Source of the DNA: Melampsora larici-populina 98AG31
Lineage: Eukaryota > Basidiomycota > Pucciniomycetes > Pucciniales > Melampsoraceae
Length of the DNA: 64,000 bases
Direction of reading: 5' to 3'
Assembly: GCF_000204055.1 (NCBI RefSeq)
Contig: NW_006768769.1
Coordinates: forward strand, 126,335 to 190,334
Shown here: piece after piece, positions 33,388 to 44,911 of the stretch
Layout: each line of letters starts with the position of its first letter
Numbering within the stretch: position 1 is the stretch's first letter
Translations under genes and position numbers: made by a program
Notes under the pieces: model-generated
The model's database searches: none
What the model was told of the DNA's origin: nothing
What the model saw: only the letters and a program-made list of their open reading frames with translations

Positions 33388-36200
33388 GGTGAATGGAGTA
33401 AAGGAAAGGTGTGATGAGTGTGAGTTGTGATGAGGTTGTGATGAGCATGAGTAAATGATCGAAAGGAGAGGGATGAGGGCAAGATCCTTTCACACGCATG
33501 TTCACAAAGGTCAACATTCATGTTGAGATGCAATTTCACGGGGAACACATGGAAACCACCACAGGCATAACCTGTGTCCAAAACCATTTTGGTATTGTCA
33601 AAAACATGTAGCATATCATTTCAAGTTGGTTACATGGTCGGTATTTACATAGCATACTGACCCATACAGTCATGGTGTATGGGAGGTTTGTCCCAGATTC
33701 CCAGAGTCCCAGAGTGTCCCAGGCTACCCCCGGATCCTCTGGTTTACCGCTCCAAACACATGTCTGTGCACCAGGATAATCAGCCATTTGGCATAACACA
33801 AGCTTATGTAGACCAAATATTGATCTTGGAGGCCATGATGCAAAGAGCCTCAGGAGTCAGAACCAGCCCTGTTCACTAATTATACTGCACACAGTCACAC
33901 ATACTCTGCCCTCAAGTCTCTGAACTTATGTTACAAGACTGGAGATGATGTACAAACTTGTGAAGTGTCTCTCTGTCCCTTTCTTTGTTTGATGAGACTG
34001 ATCATCATGCATGGTTTTGTACACCATGACCAGAATTCATAAACTTATGCATCTTACCAATGTATGCCAGAGAAACAGATGTGATACAAAAGCCAAATTT
34101 AATGCTGTAACTTATCTATTTGTATGGGTTTCACTACAGGTACCATCAACTTTGTTCATTTGTTGATGAATAATTTCAAAAAGAGTAAGAAAAACAATCA
34201 TTTGTTAAAGTGTACAGACCTTATGTAGATTGAAAAAGTGAAGTAGACAAAACAAATTGAGAGATGTTTATTTTGATCCAAGCAATTTCTTTGTTGTATT
34301 TACTGTCACATACCAAAGACTAAAGCCAACATCAAGACTATTTGATGAAGAAAGTTTTGGTAATTTGGAATAGATATAGATATGACTTCTTTCTTCTTTG
34401 TGCTTCTATGGGATTGAGTTGAGGATCTAGAGATGATGGATCATGTTTTTTTGACAACTTGGTTTTTCCCTCAACAATTGTTTTTACATAATTTAAGCAA
34501 ATACCTGAATAGGTTTGTTATAGGTTGGCTATATCATCATATTGTTGATGGGATTAGGTCTTCCAATTGGTCCAAGGTTTTGAGTCCTAAGAGCCTTTTC
34601 CAGAATCAGATCTTGAGTTGCTATAATTTTGAACAATGATATAAAATCAGTCTTCAAATCCATATACTTCTTTAACTTCACACTCAAGAAATTATCAAAA
34701 TTAAATACCTGATTGTTTTTTTAATTGAGATGATTTTTCTACAGGATAGGATACATCACTTATCCTTTCACCTACAAAAAATGATATCAAACCAATTAAT
34801 TAAATCAAATTTAAGTTTTTCATCTTCTTTATTTCATGATGAGTAATGAATCAAAAAACTTTACCTTTTCCTAAATTCTTTGGATCAATTTTTTTTGAAA
34901 AACAATTTATCAATTTTCCAATATTGGTTTGACCAATCATAGCCTCAATAGGTTTTGGCTTTTCTACTACATGAAGAAGGTTTTTGTCTGATGAAATCTT
35001 GGATAATAGACATTGATTGATTAGGAGTATGAATCCTATTTGAAGGATTATCTTGAATTTTGAATGAAATGAGAGCATTTGTGATGTTTGATTTCAGACA
35101 ATTCTTTTATTTTGAAATATGAACCTGAATTGAAGTTGATATATTTGAAAGAATTGCAGGATTGATTGTAGACCTTAGCCTTGGTTTTTCCTACAACAGT
35201 TCCTTATGACAAGTTCTGTGATGTAATGATTTTCTTACCGTTGATTCGATCAAAGTGGACTGAGGAGTTGATAGTGCTAAGAACAAGTAAATAAAATGCT
35301 GATTCATAAAGTCATCAAACAATCAAGCCTTATGGAGATGCTGGCCGATTTGGAAAAAAAACTTGAAGGTTCGATTCACAGATCTTGATATCAAACTTGA
35401 CGATTTCTCGCGCAGAGAGGTTTGTAAAACATCTTTTCTTGCAAAATCTCCAAGATTGTATAATCAATGAGCAGTCATTATATTTCAATTGAGCAGGCAA
35501 TGTCATCATACCTGAATGAGATCATACGTAGGTTTGTAGGTCGGAAGTAAGCTTTGATTCAATTGCCTTCGATGAAGCCTTCATGAACACGATTTGGATC
35601 GACAAGGAATTCGATGAAACTCGTGACGACTGTCCGCATCTTTACAAACTATCCAGATCGTTTCCGCAACAGTTTCCGCAAGGATTTCGTACTTTGGATG
35701 ATGAATCAAACCGTTATCAACTCAGTCTGGTACAGTAAATATACACCGACAAAAAAATGGTGTAAACGAGTGAGGTAGAGAATGGTAAAGAGGGATGGTA
35801 AAGAGAAACAAATTTGATGAGAACCAGAATTCATGAGGTCATACATAAGATCTCAACCTGGTATGTATGACATCATTGACATGAGTTTCAATTACATATC
35901 TACTTCTCATCCTTTTACAAAGGCAATGAGACCAACCAATCATGAGCAAGTCATTAGCACACCAAGCACATTACAGCTAAACCTCAACCAATAAAGTATA
36001 TCTAGACTAAGTACCGAATTCAAGGAATGGTTCCTTGAGTAAAATGAAAAAGCAATCTCTTTCCATATCATCAAAAAAAATGCCAATCCCAAACAAACAA
36101 AACAAAACAAACATATGTACCACCATACATACTAATGTATACATGCAAAAAAAAAGAAAAGAAAGAAAAAAACAAGCGAAAATTTGTAAAAAAAACCAAT
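33388..36200. other. Long gene-poor region
   Basis: The first part (33388-33900) is upstream of the KDZ transposase and should hold that element's 5' end; I found no terminal inverted repeat. From 33900 to 35300 the sequence is AT-rich with no credible gene. A possible small gene at 35332-35738 is listed separately. 35740-36200 is A-rich 3' flank of DUS2. Confidence 0.35.
35332..35738 (+). CDS. Possible small gene or gene fragment
   Basis: Exon-like stretches without a settled model. ATG at 35332 opens MEMLADLEKKLEGSIHRS. A second stretch (about 35379-35420) gives DLDIKLDDFSRRE before a GTTTGT donor. A third (about 35496-35550) gives AMSSYLNEIIRRFVGRK. The last (to 35738) reads MNTIWIDKEFDETRDDCPHL, then YKLSRSFPQQFPQG and ends RYQLSLVQ with TAA. 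The amino-acid composition is protein-like, but the first join needs an intron I cannot place. It could equally be the remnant of a decayed gene. Confidence 0.25.
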
Positions 36201-38125
36201 TTATTTTTCAAAAACTTCATCAATCAATAATTTATCTTTTGCTTCAAGATAATTAACTCCAAATAAATCACTCATCGATTCCCAATCTTTACTTTTTTGA
36301 ATCTTGATTTTCATCTCTTTACGTATCGATTTAAGGTTTTTCATATCTGATTTTTCTTGATTGGATGGAGTTTTAAGATCCATAGTAGTTAGACAATATC
36401 TAATCAACACGAAAAAGAAATCAATGATCTATTAGTTTGTTTTGATTGATAATTAAGTAAGTAGATGGTAAAACAAAAGATAAATTGGTTTACTTTGCAT
36501 TAGCATATCCTTGTCCGGTTACCAAACCCGTCTTAATAAATAAAGGTATAATCTGAGTCACTGGATCCGAAAGACCACAAGGACTAAAACAAGACACATT
36601 CCTTTCTGCACCTCTAGCAATCATTATTCTTTGAACTCCAGTTAAAGCTTTAATCTTTTCCATATCTTTGTATTCAAAACAATCACCATTAGCCACCACA
36701 GGTAAAGGAACACTAGAGCTTCTGGATCGGTTGACAGTTTCGACAATCTCTTTTAGTCGATGTAGGAGTGCTGGTTCAGTTGATCTCATGAGTTGAGTAC
36801 GACAATGTACGGTTAAACAAGAAATACCAGTGGCACTGATTTGTTTGACTAAGTTTAATGTGTCTTCTTGGTCGGGTAATAATCGGATTTTTGCCGAGAT
36901 TGGATGGGTTGGAATGTTTTTGACTAGATGAGATAGAATCTAAACCCCCCCAAAAAGAGATTCGTTTTTTGTTTTTCAAAATCAATCAGAATTAGAATCT
37001 ATGGATTTGCGGTTTGGATGGAAAAAAGAATGAATGAATACAAGTCGAAATTCCGGCTTGGTTTTTGCTTACTCCACATAATTTCTCTGGTTCTTTTAAT
37101 AATGCAGCACCCATTCCACCTTTTAAAGAGAAGTCCTATGAATCGATTTTTTCCCCATCAATTCATCACATCTCGAGAACCCCCCCTTTCCCTTCGATCT
37201 GTTTGGATTGAAAGCTTGACGTACCTTTGGACATCCACAATTTAAATCGATTCCACTTACATCCTGTAAAACGGTTTGTGCGGCTTTAAGTGCTAGTTCT
37301 GGATCAGCACTACCGATTTGATAAATTAATCGAGATTTTCTACCAAAAAATACCATCATCACAATCAAAATCAACTTCATGAATCCGAAACCCTACGGAA
37401 CAATCAATCATCAGGTTTATAAAAGATTGACTTACTCTCTTGGATGAGTTTGCCAAATAGAAGTAGTACCATTATTTTTAGTATATTGTATAGTTCCAGT
37501 TCTTTCTAATTTCAAAGTTACCAAACCCCCCGTCCAAAAAAACCAAAACCAAAACCTTGAACAGAAATCCATTTGAACATAATTTTCTTTAAAAGATTAA
37601 TTACCATTGACGATTCTTTCTGATCCAATGATCGCTTTATCTACAATCTCAGGTCCCCAAACTAATGCTGCACCATATTCTAAAGCCAATAACCGAGTGG
37701 TCACTAAACAAAACCAAACCAAAAATCATTTAAATTTCATTCAACAATACATTAAAGTTAAGAAAAACGAAAGGAAAAAGAATCATACAAGTTCCAATTC
37801 GAACCATGGGAGCTAAATAAAGTCCAGTAGAATACAATTCTGAAAAACTTTTTCTACTTTCTAATTGGGTTTCATCAAGATCTTGATTATCATTTTTGGC
37901 GATTTGGTCTTCTTTTTCTTCTTCTTGATTTAGGATATCATTTTCAAGTTTAACTTTTTTACTTTGATGTTCATCAAGTTTAATAAGTCCAGATGATTTA
38001 GAAGTTTCGATTGAAGGTGAAGGTGATCTTGATCTTGATCTTGTTCTTATCATTTGAAGTATAGCTTGAAGAAATTTGATGGGGTTTGCTTTAACTTTTC
38101 GAATCGGTTGAAATGGTTTGAACAT
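36201..38125 (-). CDS. DUS2: tRNA-dihydrouridine(20) synthase, Dus2 family
   Basis: FMN-dependent enzyme that reduces uridine 20 in the D-loop of tRNAs. The first exon (ATG at 38123-38125) has an Arg/Ser-rich and acidic leader, then ELYSTGLYLAPMVRIGT, the start of the TIM barrel. Following exons give LLALEYGAALVWGPEIVDKA, SERIVN, SRLIYQIGSADPELALKAAQ and GIDLNCGCPK. Then come FSLKGGMGAALLKEPEKLCG, IPTHPISAKIRLLPDQEDT, ISCLTVHCRTQLMRS and PVVANGDCFEY, with MIARGAERNVSCFSP for the FMN phosphate site. The C-terminal exon (36201-36410) is Lys-rich and ends DEVFEK. The in-frame TTG at 38147-38149 is ignored as start. There are six to seven exons, and the double-stranded RNA-binding domain of animal Dus2 is absent, as usual in fungi. 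Confidence 0.88.
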
Positions 38126-39358
38126 TTTTAGATTACCAAACTCCAACACCCGGTCTAATTCATGCCCGAAGACCGTCGGAATTCTTTATAAGCATATCAA
38201 CAGTTAGTCACTAGTCTATGCATTACATGTTGTTTCGTATGTGTGACAGACCAGCAACATCTTCTTGACTATTTTTTGTCAGAAATGAAATCACCCATCC
38301 TCCGCTATTCTATCAACCAAGAAAACCAAGTCCACATATCAAGCCTTTCAAGTTCCTACCCCCATGACAAAGTATACGAATTCTCCCAAGAACTCATCAT
38401 TCTCCAACCACCTCAACTTCTCATTCTTATCCCAAAAAATCCAAAAAAAACCATCACATCACATCACATTATTCTTCCAGTTAAACATTTCATATTCTGT
38501 AAAGGTTATCAATCCATCAATCAAACCCAACCTCTTCAAAAGTTGAAGTCTTAAACCTCCTCTAAAAGAAGCAATCCCAAATCCCACCCTGCACATTTTT
38601 CTCAACTTGTACTCATATTCAATCATTTCATCATCTTCACGAACCACAATACATCTTACAAACACTCTATCCTCATTCCTCATTCCTCAATAGAATGTAT
38701 TTAGACCATACTTGATCAATTACACCAAACCATTTGATAATCTATCCAAGAAAAAAAGTTACAATGAAAAAATAACAATCAAACATGATAATGATACAAA
38801 AAAAAAAGAAATCTGTAAACTCTCTTCTTAATTCTAAGAAACAATTTATAAAAATAAAAAAACTGAAAAAAAACTGAACCCCTATATCTGGCTCTCTCTG
38901 TCTGTTTCTCCTTTATATCTTAAAAAATAAAAATAATGCAATATAATGAAAGAAAAAAAAACGAAACGGAATAAAACGAAATAAAACGAAATAAAAGGTA
39001 AAATAAAACGAATTAAAACTTATCACAACCTTCTTAAAAAACCAAAAAAAAAACATGTGTATAGATATCATCATAAGATCAGAAACGAAAAAGAAAGATC
39101 ATCCGAATGCCTTTCTTTTCGAATCGGATCAGTCTTGATAAGTTTGTTGAGATCTAAAATGTAAAGCGGACCAAGTTTGATATGGATTAGATCTTGTGTT
39201 ATCTTGATGATTGATGATTGATGCAACGTAGTAGATGTCGGTATAACAGAATCATCTTTCAAAATTGCTTTCGTATAAATCAACAATACAAACCAACCTA
39301 TCCAAACCATGATTTCCAAAACTGATCTTCAATCTAACTAAACTTAAACCATTCCGAA
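38126..39358. other. Intergenic region, no gene recognised
   Basis: AT-rich spacer with A-tracts and a short run of AAACGAAATAA words around 38960-39015. A 60-100-codon ORF on each strand near 38243-38683 and a hydrophobic 82-codon ORF at 39071-39319 (minus) lack start context, domains or intron support; I do not call them. Confidence 0.35.
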
Positions 39359-41209
39359 TCAATCCATTCCAACTCCTTCCCCTGTTCCTTCTTCTTCATC
39401 ATGATTCATCCCCTCATTCTCTTCTTCTTCCACTTCCACTTCTCCTTCTCCTTCTCCAATCTCAACCCTGTTCAAGACCTTCTTACTCTGTAAATCCTTT
39501 TCACCAGGTTGATAAACCAAAGCATCCTTCGCCCTACTAATCAATCCTTCCAAAACCCTTACAGTTTCCGAAAACTGTAAATCAGATCTCATCAAGTTTT
39601 CAATCTTTAAACTTTCTACATTATTGTTATTCGTATGAAGAGCTTCGGTTTCCGATTCTTCTGGTCCTGATTGCAGTCCTCCTTCTTCACTGGGATAGCT
39701 TAGCATTGGATGTGCACTGATCATCAATCTTTCTCGTAACTTCTTTCGTAACTCTCGGATCTCACTTGTTTGTTTTAGTTTGGTTCGTTCTAGTCTTGCA
39801 TTGATGGCTAGTAAAGATGAATTACTGATTTCAAGATCTAAAATCTAAACCCCCGCCAAAAAAAAAGCAAGATTGAAAAAAACCCATTCAAATCAGTCAG
39901 TAATCCACCAAACCTTTATGAATCATTAAAGATCTTATCGATGGCACACCTTTCGATTCACTCTTGCTTCATCTTCTTTTACTTCTCCAACTTGTGAACT
40001 CTTTTCAGTGACTTGTTCTTCTTCTTCTCCCTTTTCTTTTTCTCCCATCACTTCTTGATCATTCAAGACTTCCCAATCTTCTTCCAAGCTTGGTTTCTGA
40101 TCTGTCTGAGCTGAAGTATGGTAAGACAAAGAAGCTTCAGGCTCGATGGGATGTGTCCATGTTTCATTAAATCCTGTTTTTGAGATCGGATCGGTTGGGA
40201 TGGCTCGTTGAGTTGATGAAGAGACAGGTGTTCTATCAGTTGATATATCTCGAGGTCTTGTGGTCTCATTTGTGGGATTTGGATCACGTTTGATCAGGTT
40301 CAGTGGGGATGCTAAGGAAGGAGAAAGGTCAGATGAAGTGAGATTGTTGATCAATGAGTTGGCGAGTTTATGTTGATTTAAAGTAGGTCTAGCTAATTCA
40401 TCTTTAAAAACTTTCAATACGTTTTCAGGCAGTTTCACGGGCTGATGATGATCTGTTCGAGGTGATGGAAAAGTTGATTGATTGATATCGATCTTTGAAG
40501 GTGATAAGTGATGATCATTTCGATGAATTGGTTTCTGACGAGTAGATAGACCAAGTGGATGGGTACGTGAAAGTTCTGATCCTCCATCTGCATTAGCTGA
40601 GGTAGATGAAGCAGATGAGAAACAATCGGAATCTAATTGGCTTGGACAACGATCTGAATGAGTGTTGGCTCTTGAACGTGATGGTGATGGTCTTTGAGTG
40701 ATGTTGGGTGAAAGGACGATATCTTTAGTATGAGGTATAGGTCGAAATGGACTGTTTGGACGAGAACTGATTTGATGAAGCGCTTTGGAAGACTAGAAAA
40801 CCCAAGGTTAGGTTGTAAGAAGATCCAGATTCAGAGAATGAGAGATGAATGAACTTACTTTGACGACTCTAGCTGTGATGGTTGAAGTGGGATTGTTGTG
40901 ATGATGATGTGATAGAGCAGAAGGTCTTGTAGCGAGATGAGGAACTGAGATTGGATTAGAAGATGAAGGAGAAGGAGAAGGAGATGGACGAGTGATAGCA
41001 GGAGATAATTTGATTTTAGCTTTGATGGGATGATGATTAGGATTGATAGAAGTGGTTAATCGAGAAGTGTTTGGTATTGATGAAGATGAATGAGTGAGTT
41101 GATTATTGTTTCGTTTGATGATAAAGTTTTGATGATGGTTGTTTGTGCTGACTACCTTTCGTGGTTTTGATTCATGATGAGAAGAATGAGAAGTAAGTGG
41201 TAAAGCCAT
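39359..41209 (-). CDS. Low-complexity protein with C-terminal coiled coil, unknown function
   Basis: Three exons: 41209-40859, about 40792-39951 and 39845-39359. The first two encode a long disordered region rich in Ser, Pro, His, Asn and Thr (start MALPLTSHSSHHESKPRKVV), including a weakly conserved patch VFKDELARPTLNQHKLANSL. The third starts with a short, likely conserved coiled coil, ILDLEISNSSLLAINARLER then TKLKQTSEIRELRKKLRERL, followed by SDLQFSETVRVLEGLISRAK and a Glu-rich tail. The leucine-rich heptads around the SLLAIN patch resemble uncharacterised basidiomycete proteins I have seen, but I cannot name a function. Cytosolic or nuclear location is likely, since there is no signal or membrane segment. 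Confidence 0.65.
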
Positions 41210-41434
41210 CTTGGATGAGTTGATGAGTTGATTAGTTTATTGATGAGAGTCAAGAGTTGAAGATTAAAGAGTAGAGTAGAAGAGTTTACATATCAAACAA
41301 TCACAAGTAACAGTCAAGTGAGTCATTACACAAATCTCATCATCAGCAGTCAATTTCACTTCAATCTACTCATTCAAACTCACTCTCAAACTCTGTAAAG
41401 ATCATACAATTCAATCACTTCATCAGTCTCACTA

Positions 41435-41720
41435 CAGCCCTTTGCACAATTGATGACTTTGAAGAAAAAAAACACCTCGAGTTTTTTTTGAAAAAACCTT
41501 GAGTTTTTTTTGGAAAGTGACCGAGTTTTGTCAACAAGCTGCTGAGTACTTCAAAAAGTCAGTGAGTTTTTTTTGGAAACCTGGCCCAGTAATTCTAAAA
41601 GAGAAAGAGGTCGCTCAGTTTTTGAAAAACTCAATGAGTTTTTGAAAAAAACTCGCAGGTTTTTTTTGAAAACTCAAGTGTTTTGCCTTTTTCCAGAGTC
41701 ATCAATTCTGCAAAGGGCTG
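41435..41720. mobile_element. 286-bp T-rich foldback, pogo/mariner-like ends
   Basis: Ends CAGCCCTTTGCACAATTGAT and, read backward from the right, CAGCCCTTTGCAGAATTGAT; both are followed by GATGACT. TA stands on both sides (41433-41434 and 41721-41722). CAG ends with a TA target are typical of pogo/Fot1-like members of Tc1/mariner. The centre is made of repeated GAGTTTTTTTTGAAAA-type words. No protein is encoded. Confidence 0.7.
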
Positions 41721-42335
41721 TAGTTAACAAGAATTATAGAAGCAAACAAAAACATCACTCTAGTCTATAGAGGTCTCTTGAGGAAACAGTTCCAATAAAG
41801 TGTCAAGAAGAAAAATTCACATTTTTTAAATCTTGACACATTTTCACTCAACTTTGAGCCACAATTTGACAAGTGAGATTTTTAGCAATCCACTGATCCC
41901 ATCATATCCTATCATTCACTCTTAGAAGACCTTTCCAAGGGGATAGACAATAAGTCACATAGATATGCTACTAGGATTTCAAAAGCAGTTAGAAATCATT
42001 CCAAGTAAATCAGATTCAAAGGGAGGTGTGATTCTGAAGAAGTGGATGAAGTTAATGAACAATTCTAGAAAATACAGATAACTGGAACTGCCAAGAGGTT
42101 CCCTGCTCATGTATTTCCTCAAAGATGTCTTATACTGTAAAGAAGTTAGAAGACATTTCTGAACCATTTTTGACCTATACAAATTCTCCTCAAGTCAAAA
42201 TGAAACCACCATCAGATGTATAAGTAATCAAGTGAAAAAATGATCAAACCAAAATTAAATCTTCTCTTCCCGCTGGTTTATTTGGAGGACATCATCTGAG
42301 ACTGAGGTGTACTTGAAAGTCAACCACAATATGTA

Positions 42336-42621
42336 CACCACAAGGACACTCAGATACATTCAGGATGTCCTCTTTTTTGCAGAGGGCAAGACATCCTGTC
42401 ATAGGCTCCTGCAAAGCGTCCGCCAGGTATCCCCCTCAGACACCCTCAAGGAGTGTTCCAAGATGTGCTCGGACTGAGGACACTGCCACGGCATCCAAAG
42501 GATGAAGTGAGGATATCCCACCTCAGGGTCATCTCAATGATGACCTAACTTAGGATGCCAGCCCAATGTCTGGATGTAGGATGGTTGGGACATCCTCCTG
42601 CAAAAAGGTGTCTTTGTGCTG
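42336..42621. mobile_element. 286-bp foldback element with TA target site
   Basis: The left end CACCACAAGGACAC and the right end read backward, CAGCACAAAGACAC, are imperfect inverted repeats, followed inward by AGGATGTCCTC and its counterpart GAGGATGTCCC with a TTTTTTGCAG word. TA flanks both ends (42334-42335 and 42622-42623). The arms are more diverged than in the neighbouring element, so this is an older copy or a looser assignment. No protein is encoded. Confidence 0.5.
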
Positions 42622-43356
42622 TAGGTGGTAGCTAGATCCGTCGAACCAATGGATTTTGATCAAGCTTATAAAGATACATCAGATCCATCATTTCCTGAGG
42701 TTAGGCTCCCTTTTTCTCAGCTTTCTCATTCAATCTTTGGGATTTTCTTGAAGATCTGATCACCAGCTTGCCAAGTTTTAATTTGCTTGACAAACTTTCT
42801 AGAATCTCTCTGGGTACACTATCAGTGAACGCATCAATAAGAGCTTGTCTGAGTCATTGGGAATCCAAGATGACATTGTCTGAATTATACCAAAACAAAC
42901 TAAGATGATTATAATGTATATAGACCCCAGTGTTGTGGAGCGTCTGAAGTGATCTATTTATTGGTTGATTTGAATCATTTTCAGTCATTACTTGAGATAG
43001 ACTACGAGTAATTTGTACAGCTTGATAGGTACCATGGAGAGTTGATGTGGTTGATGAGCTTTTTGCAAACCGTTTGTTACTATTAGATCAATCCAGATGA
43101 TTCAATCTAGATTCGGTTTGAAAAGTTGGTGTAACCAATACTTTTGACCAATGTGATTTAACAATTGCATTGACCATGATATTATGAATTGATCCTGCAC
43201 AAACGATCTTTCGATCCTTCAATTCTTCATGCCATTTAAAACCCGACCATCACCATCCAGAATCCCAACCCCCTCAATAAATCATACAACTTCTTGACAA
43301 TGAAAATCCCAATAGCAATCGATTTCCAAAACCCAAACCCAATGTTCATGTTCAAA

Positions 43357-44314
43357 TCATTTTGGAGTTTTCGAATTCAAAGTTGAAGCAGTACTACGAG
43401 TTCTATGAAACTTAGGTAACGTTTCAGACAAATACATCAAATGTTTAGCATGTAATCCACGAGCTTGACCCGATCCTTCACCCGACCAATGAGTTCGTTC
43501 AGATCGTTCACCAAAGATCACAGACCAATCGGGTAAAACCATAGGTTCTAAGATCCCATTTTCAAAACTTGAGACGCTCGGTTCCGAAACTAATGTACAA
43601 CCGGCTCCTATGATACAATGATCACTGATGGTAAGATCTGATGAAACTTTACATTTGCTTTCGAAGATGTTGTGTGATCCGATCGATTTGGCTTCTACTC
43701 TACATCCTACTGAAAATAAATTATCGTTTCCAATTTCCATGGGAGTTTTATGACTGCATATTGAGTTTTTTTCGTTCACATTTGGTTGATCAAAATCAAC
43801 GAGCATTCGATCATCACAATCTTGAAGATCAAAGTTAATCAAAATGAAAAGAAATGACTTACCGATTACATATTACTGATTGTTCTTCTACTATACAACC
43901 TGATCCAAAAATAATAGGTCCAAATCCAACAATCGTACAAGAAGGATGGATCATACAATCTAGACCACGAAAAAAGAAGTGAAACTTCAACTTTTGATGA
44001 TGGTGGATCGAAAATCGTATAAATCATGAAAGAAGAGTTGACTAACTAGGACCGAAAGTGAGATCACCGACCAGATCAACATCTTGAGCTACTACAGCCT
44101 ATCAATGAAACATTCAAAAAAACGGGTCAATTTGTCTGTTCTCTTCAACTTGGTTTTGAATGATCTTCAAGAAGAAAAGATTGAAGGAAAGTACTTACTG
44201 TTGGATGAAATGTGAATCGGTTTTCAATCTTTCTGAACTAGGACCAAAGTTAAGTGTGATATGATCATATCTTAGTATTCATTTCAACTCGAATGGATTT
44301 TTCACTCACGGCAT
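43357..44314 (-). CDS. DCTN6: Dynactin subunit 6 (p27)
   Basis: Component of the dynactin pointed-end complex that links dynein to cargo. The protein is a left-handed beta-helix made of hexapeptide repeats. Exon 1 is only five coding bases (ATGCC, start at 44312-44314). Exon 2 gives KIENRFTFHPT and exon 3 AVVAQDVDLVGDLTFGP. Exon 4 gives DCMIHPSCTIVGFGPIIFGS, then GCIVEEQSVICN. The last exon (about 43357-43765) reads KTPMEIGNDNLFSVGCRVEA, KSIGSHNIFESKCKVS, HCIIGAGCTLVSEPS and VLPDWSVIFGERSERTHWSG, with a C-terminal helix KHLMYLSETLPKFHRTRS. The alternation of small and branched hydrophobics every sixth residue supports the fold. Dynactin p25 is the alternative but lacks the LPKFH-type C-terminus. 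Confidence 0.85.
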
Positions 44315-44498
44315 GCTTGATCGGTGAAAGAAAGAGATTGAAAGCTTTTGTTTAGTTTGTAGGACGGTGATGACTTGAACCTCACGAAGGCCTTTGACCA
44401 TCAGGTTGATCCGAGTACCCGACACACTTGTCTTTGACTTGCAGCTCCCGAGACCCCGGGGCTCTTGTACATTAATTCAAAAGTTCAAAAGTTATAGC

Positions 44499-44911
44499 AT
44501 CCACAGAGGACTCCGGAATGCCCCTACAAAGGGTAGTCACAAAAAAAAGTTCTTTTTGAGCTCTCTCGGGGCCCTGATTTCCTATCATAACCCATAATTC
44601 CAGGTAACTATCAAATAACATCTACAATCTCAAGACAACTTGATTCAAAGCAGAATCAATCAGGAAAACACTCAAGGGATGCTTTGGCGAGCCACTAGCT
44701 GTTCCTCAGCCTTGATGAGCTACTTTCAAGTAGCCAAAGTGTCTTAAAAACTGGTGTTTGGCAATGGTCAAACGGATGAGAGGAGGACAATGAGCGGGCT
44801 AAAAACCAAATGAGGCATGTGTAAACCCATGCTGGAAAGCCCCAATAGAGCTCAAAAAGAACTTTTTTTGTGACTACCCTTTGTAAGGGCATTCTGGGGT
44901 CCTATCCACAG
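44499..44911. repeat. Foldback repeat, arms about 70 bp
   Basis: The left arm (GGAATGCCCCTACAAAGGG, then TAGTCAC and an A-run before GTTCTTTTTGAGCTCT) pairs with the right arm at about 44846-44905 (AGAGCTCAAAAAGAAC, a T-run, GTGACTA, then CCCTTTGTAAGGGCATTC). The spacer is about 270 bp. Boundaries and target-site duplication are not clear. Confidence 0.6.

Larger units (their letters stand above)
41210..43356. other. Intergenic region with two foldback elements
   Basis: Upstream of the coiled-coil gene and downstream of DCTN6. It contains the 286-bp elements at 41435-41720 and 42336-42621. Between 42640 and 43250 are weakly coding-like pieces (for example MDFDQAYKDTSDPSFPE at about 42652) that I cannot join into a gene. 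Confidence 0.4.

Noticed and set aside
24930..34000. Search for a TET/JBP dioxygenase near the KDZ transposase
   Set aside because: I looked for the HxD...H and Arg pattern in all frames of the accessory block and saw none.
35366..35378. GGTTCGATTCA resembling a tRNA B box
   Set aside because: No matching A box, acceptor stem or anticodon arm around it. No tRNA gene was found in the window.
39071..39319. 82-codon hydrophobic ORF (minus)
   Set aside because: It lies 40 bp after the stop of the coiled-coil gene on the same strand, in what should be its 3' UTR, and has no homology signal.
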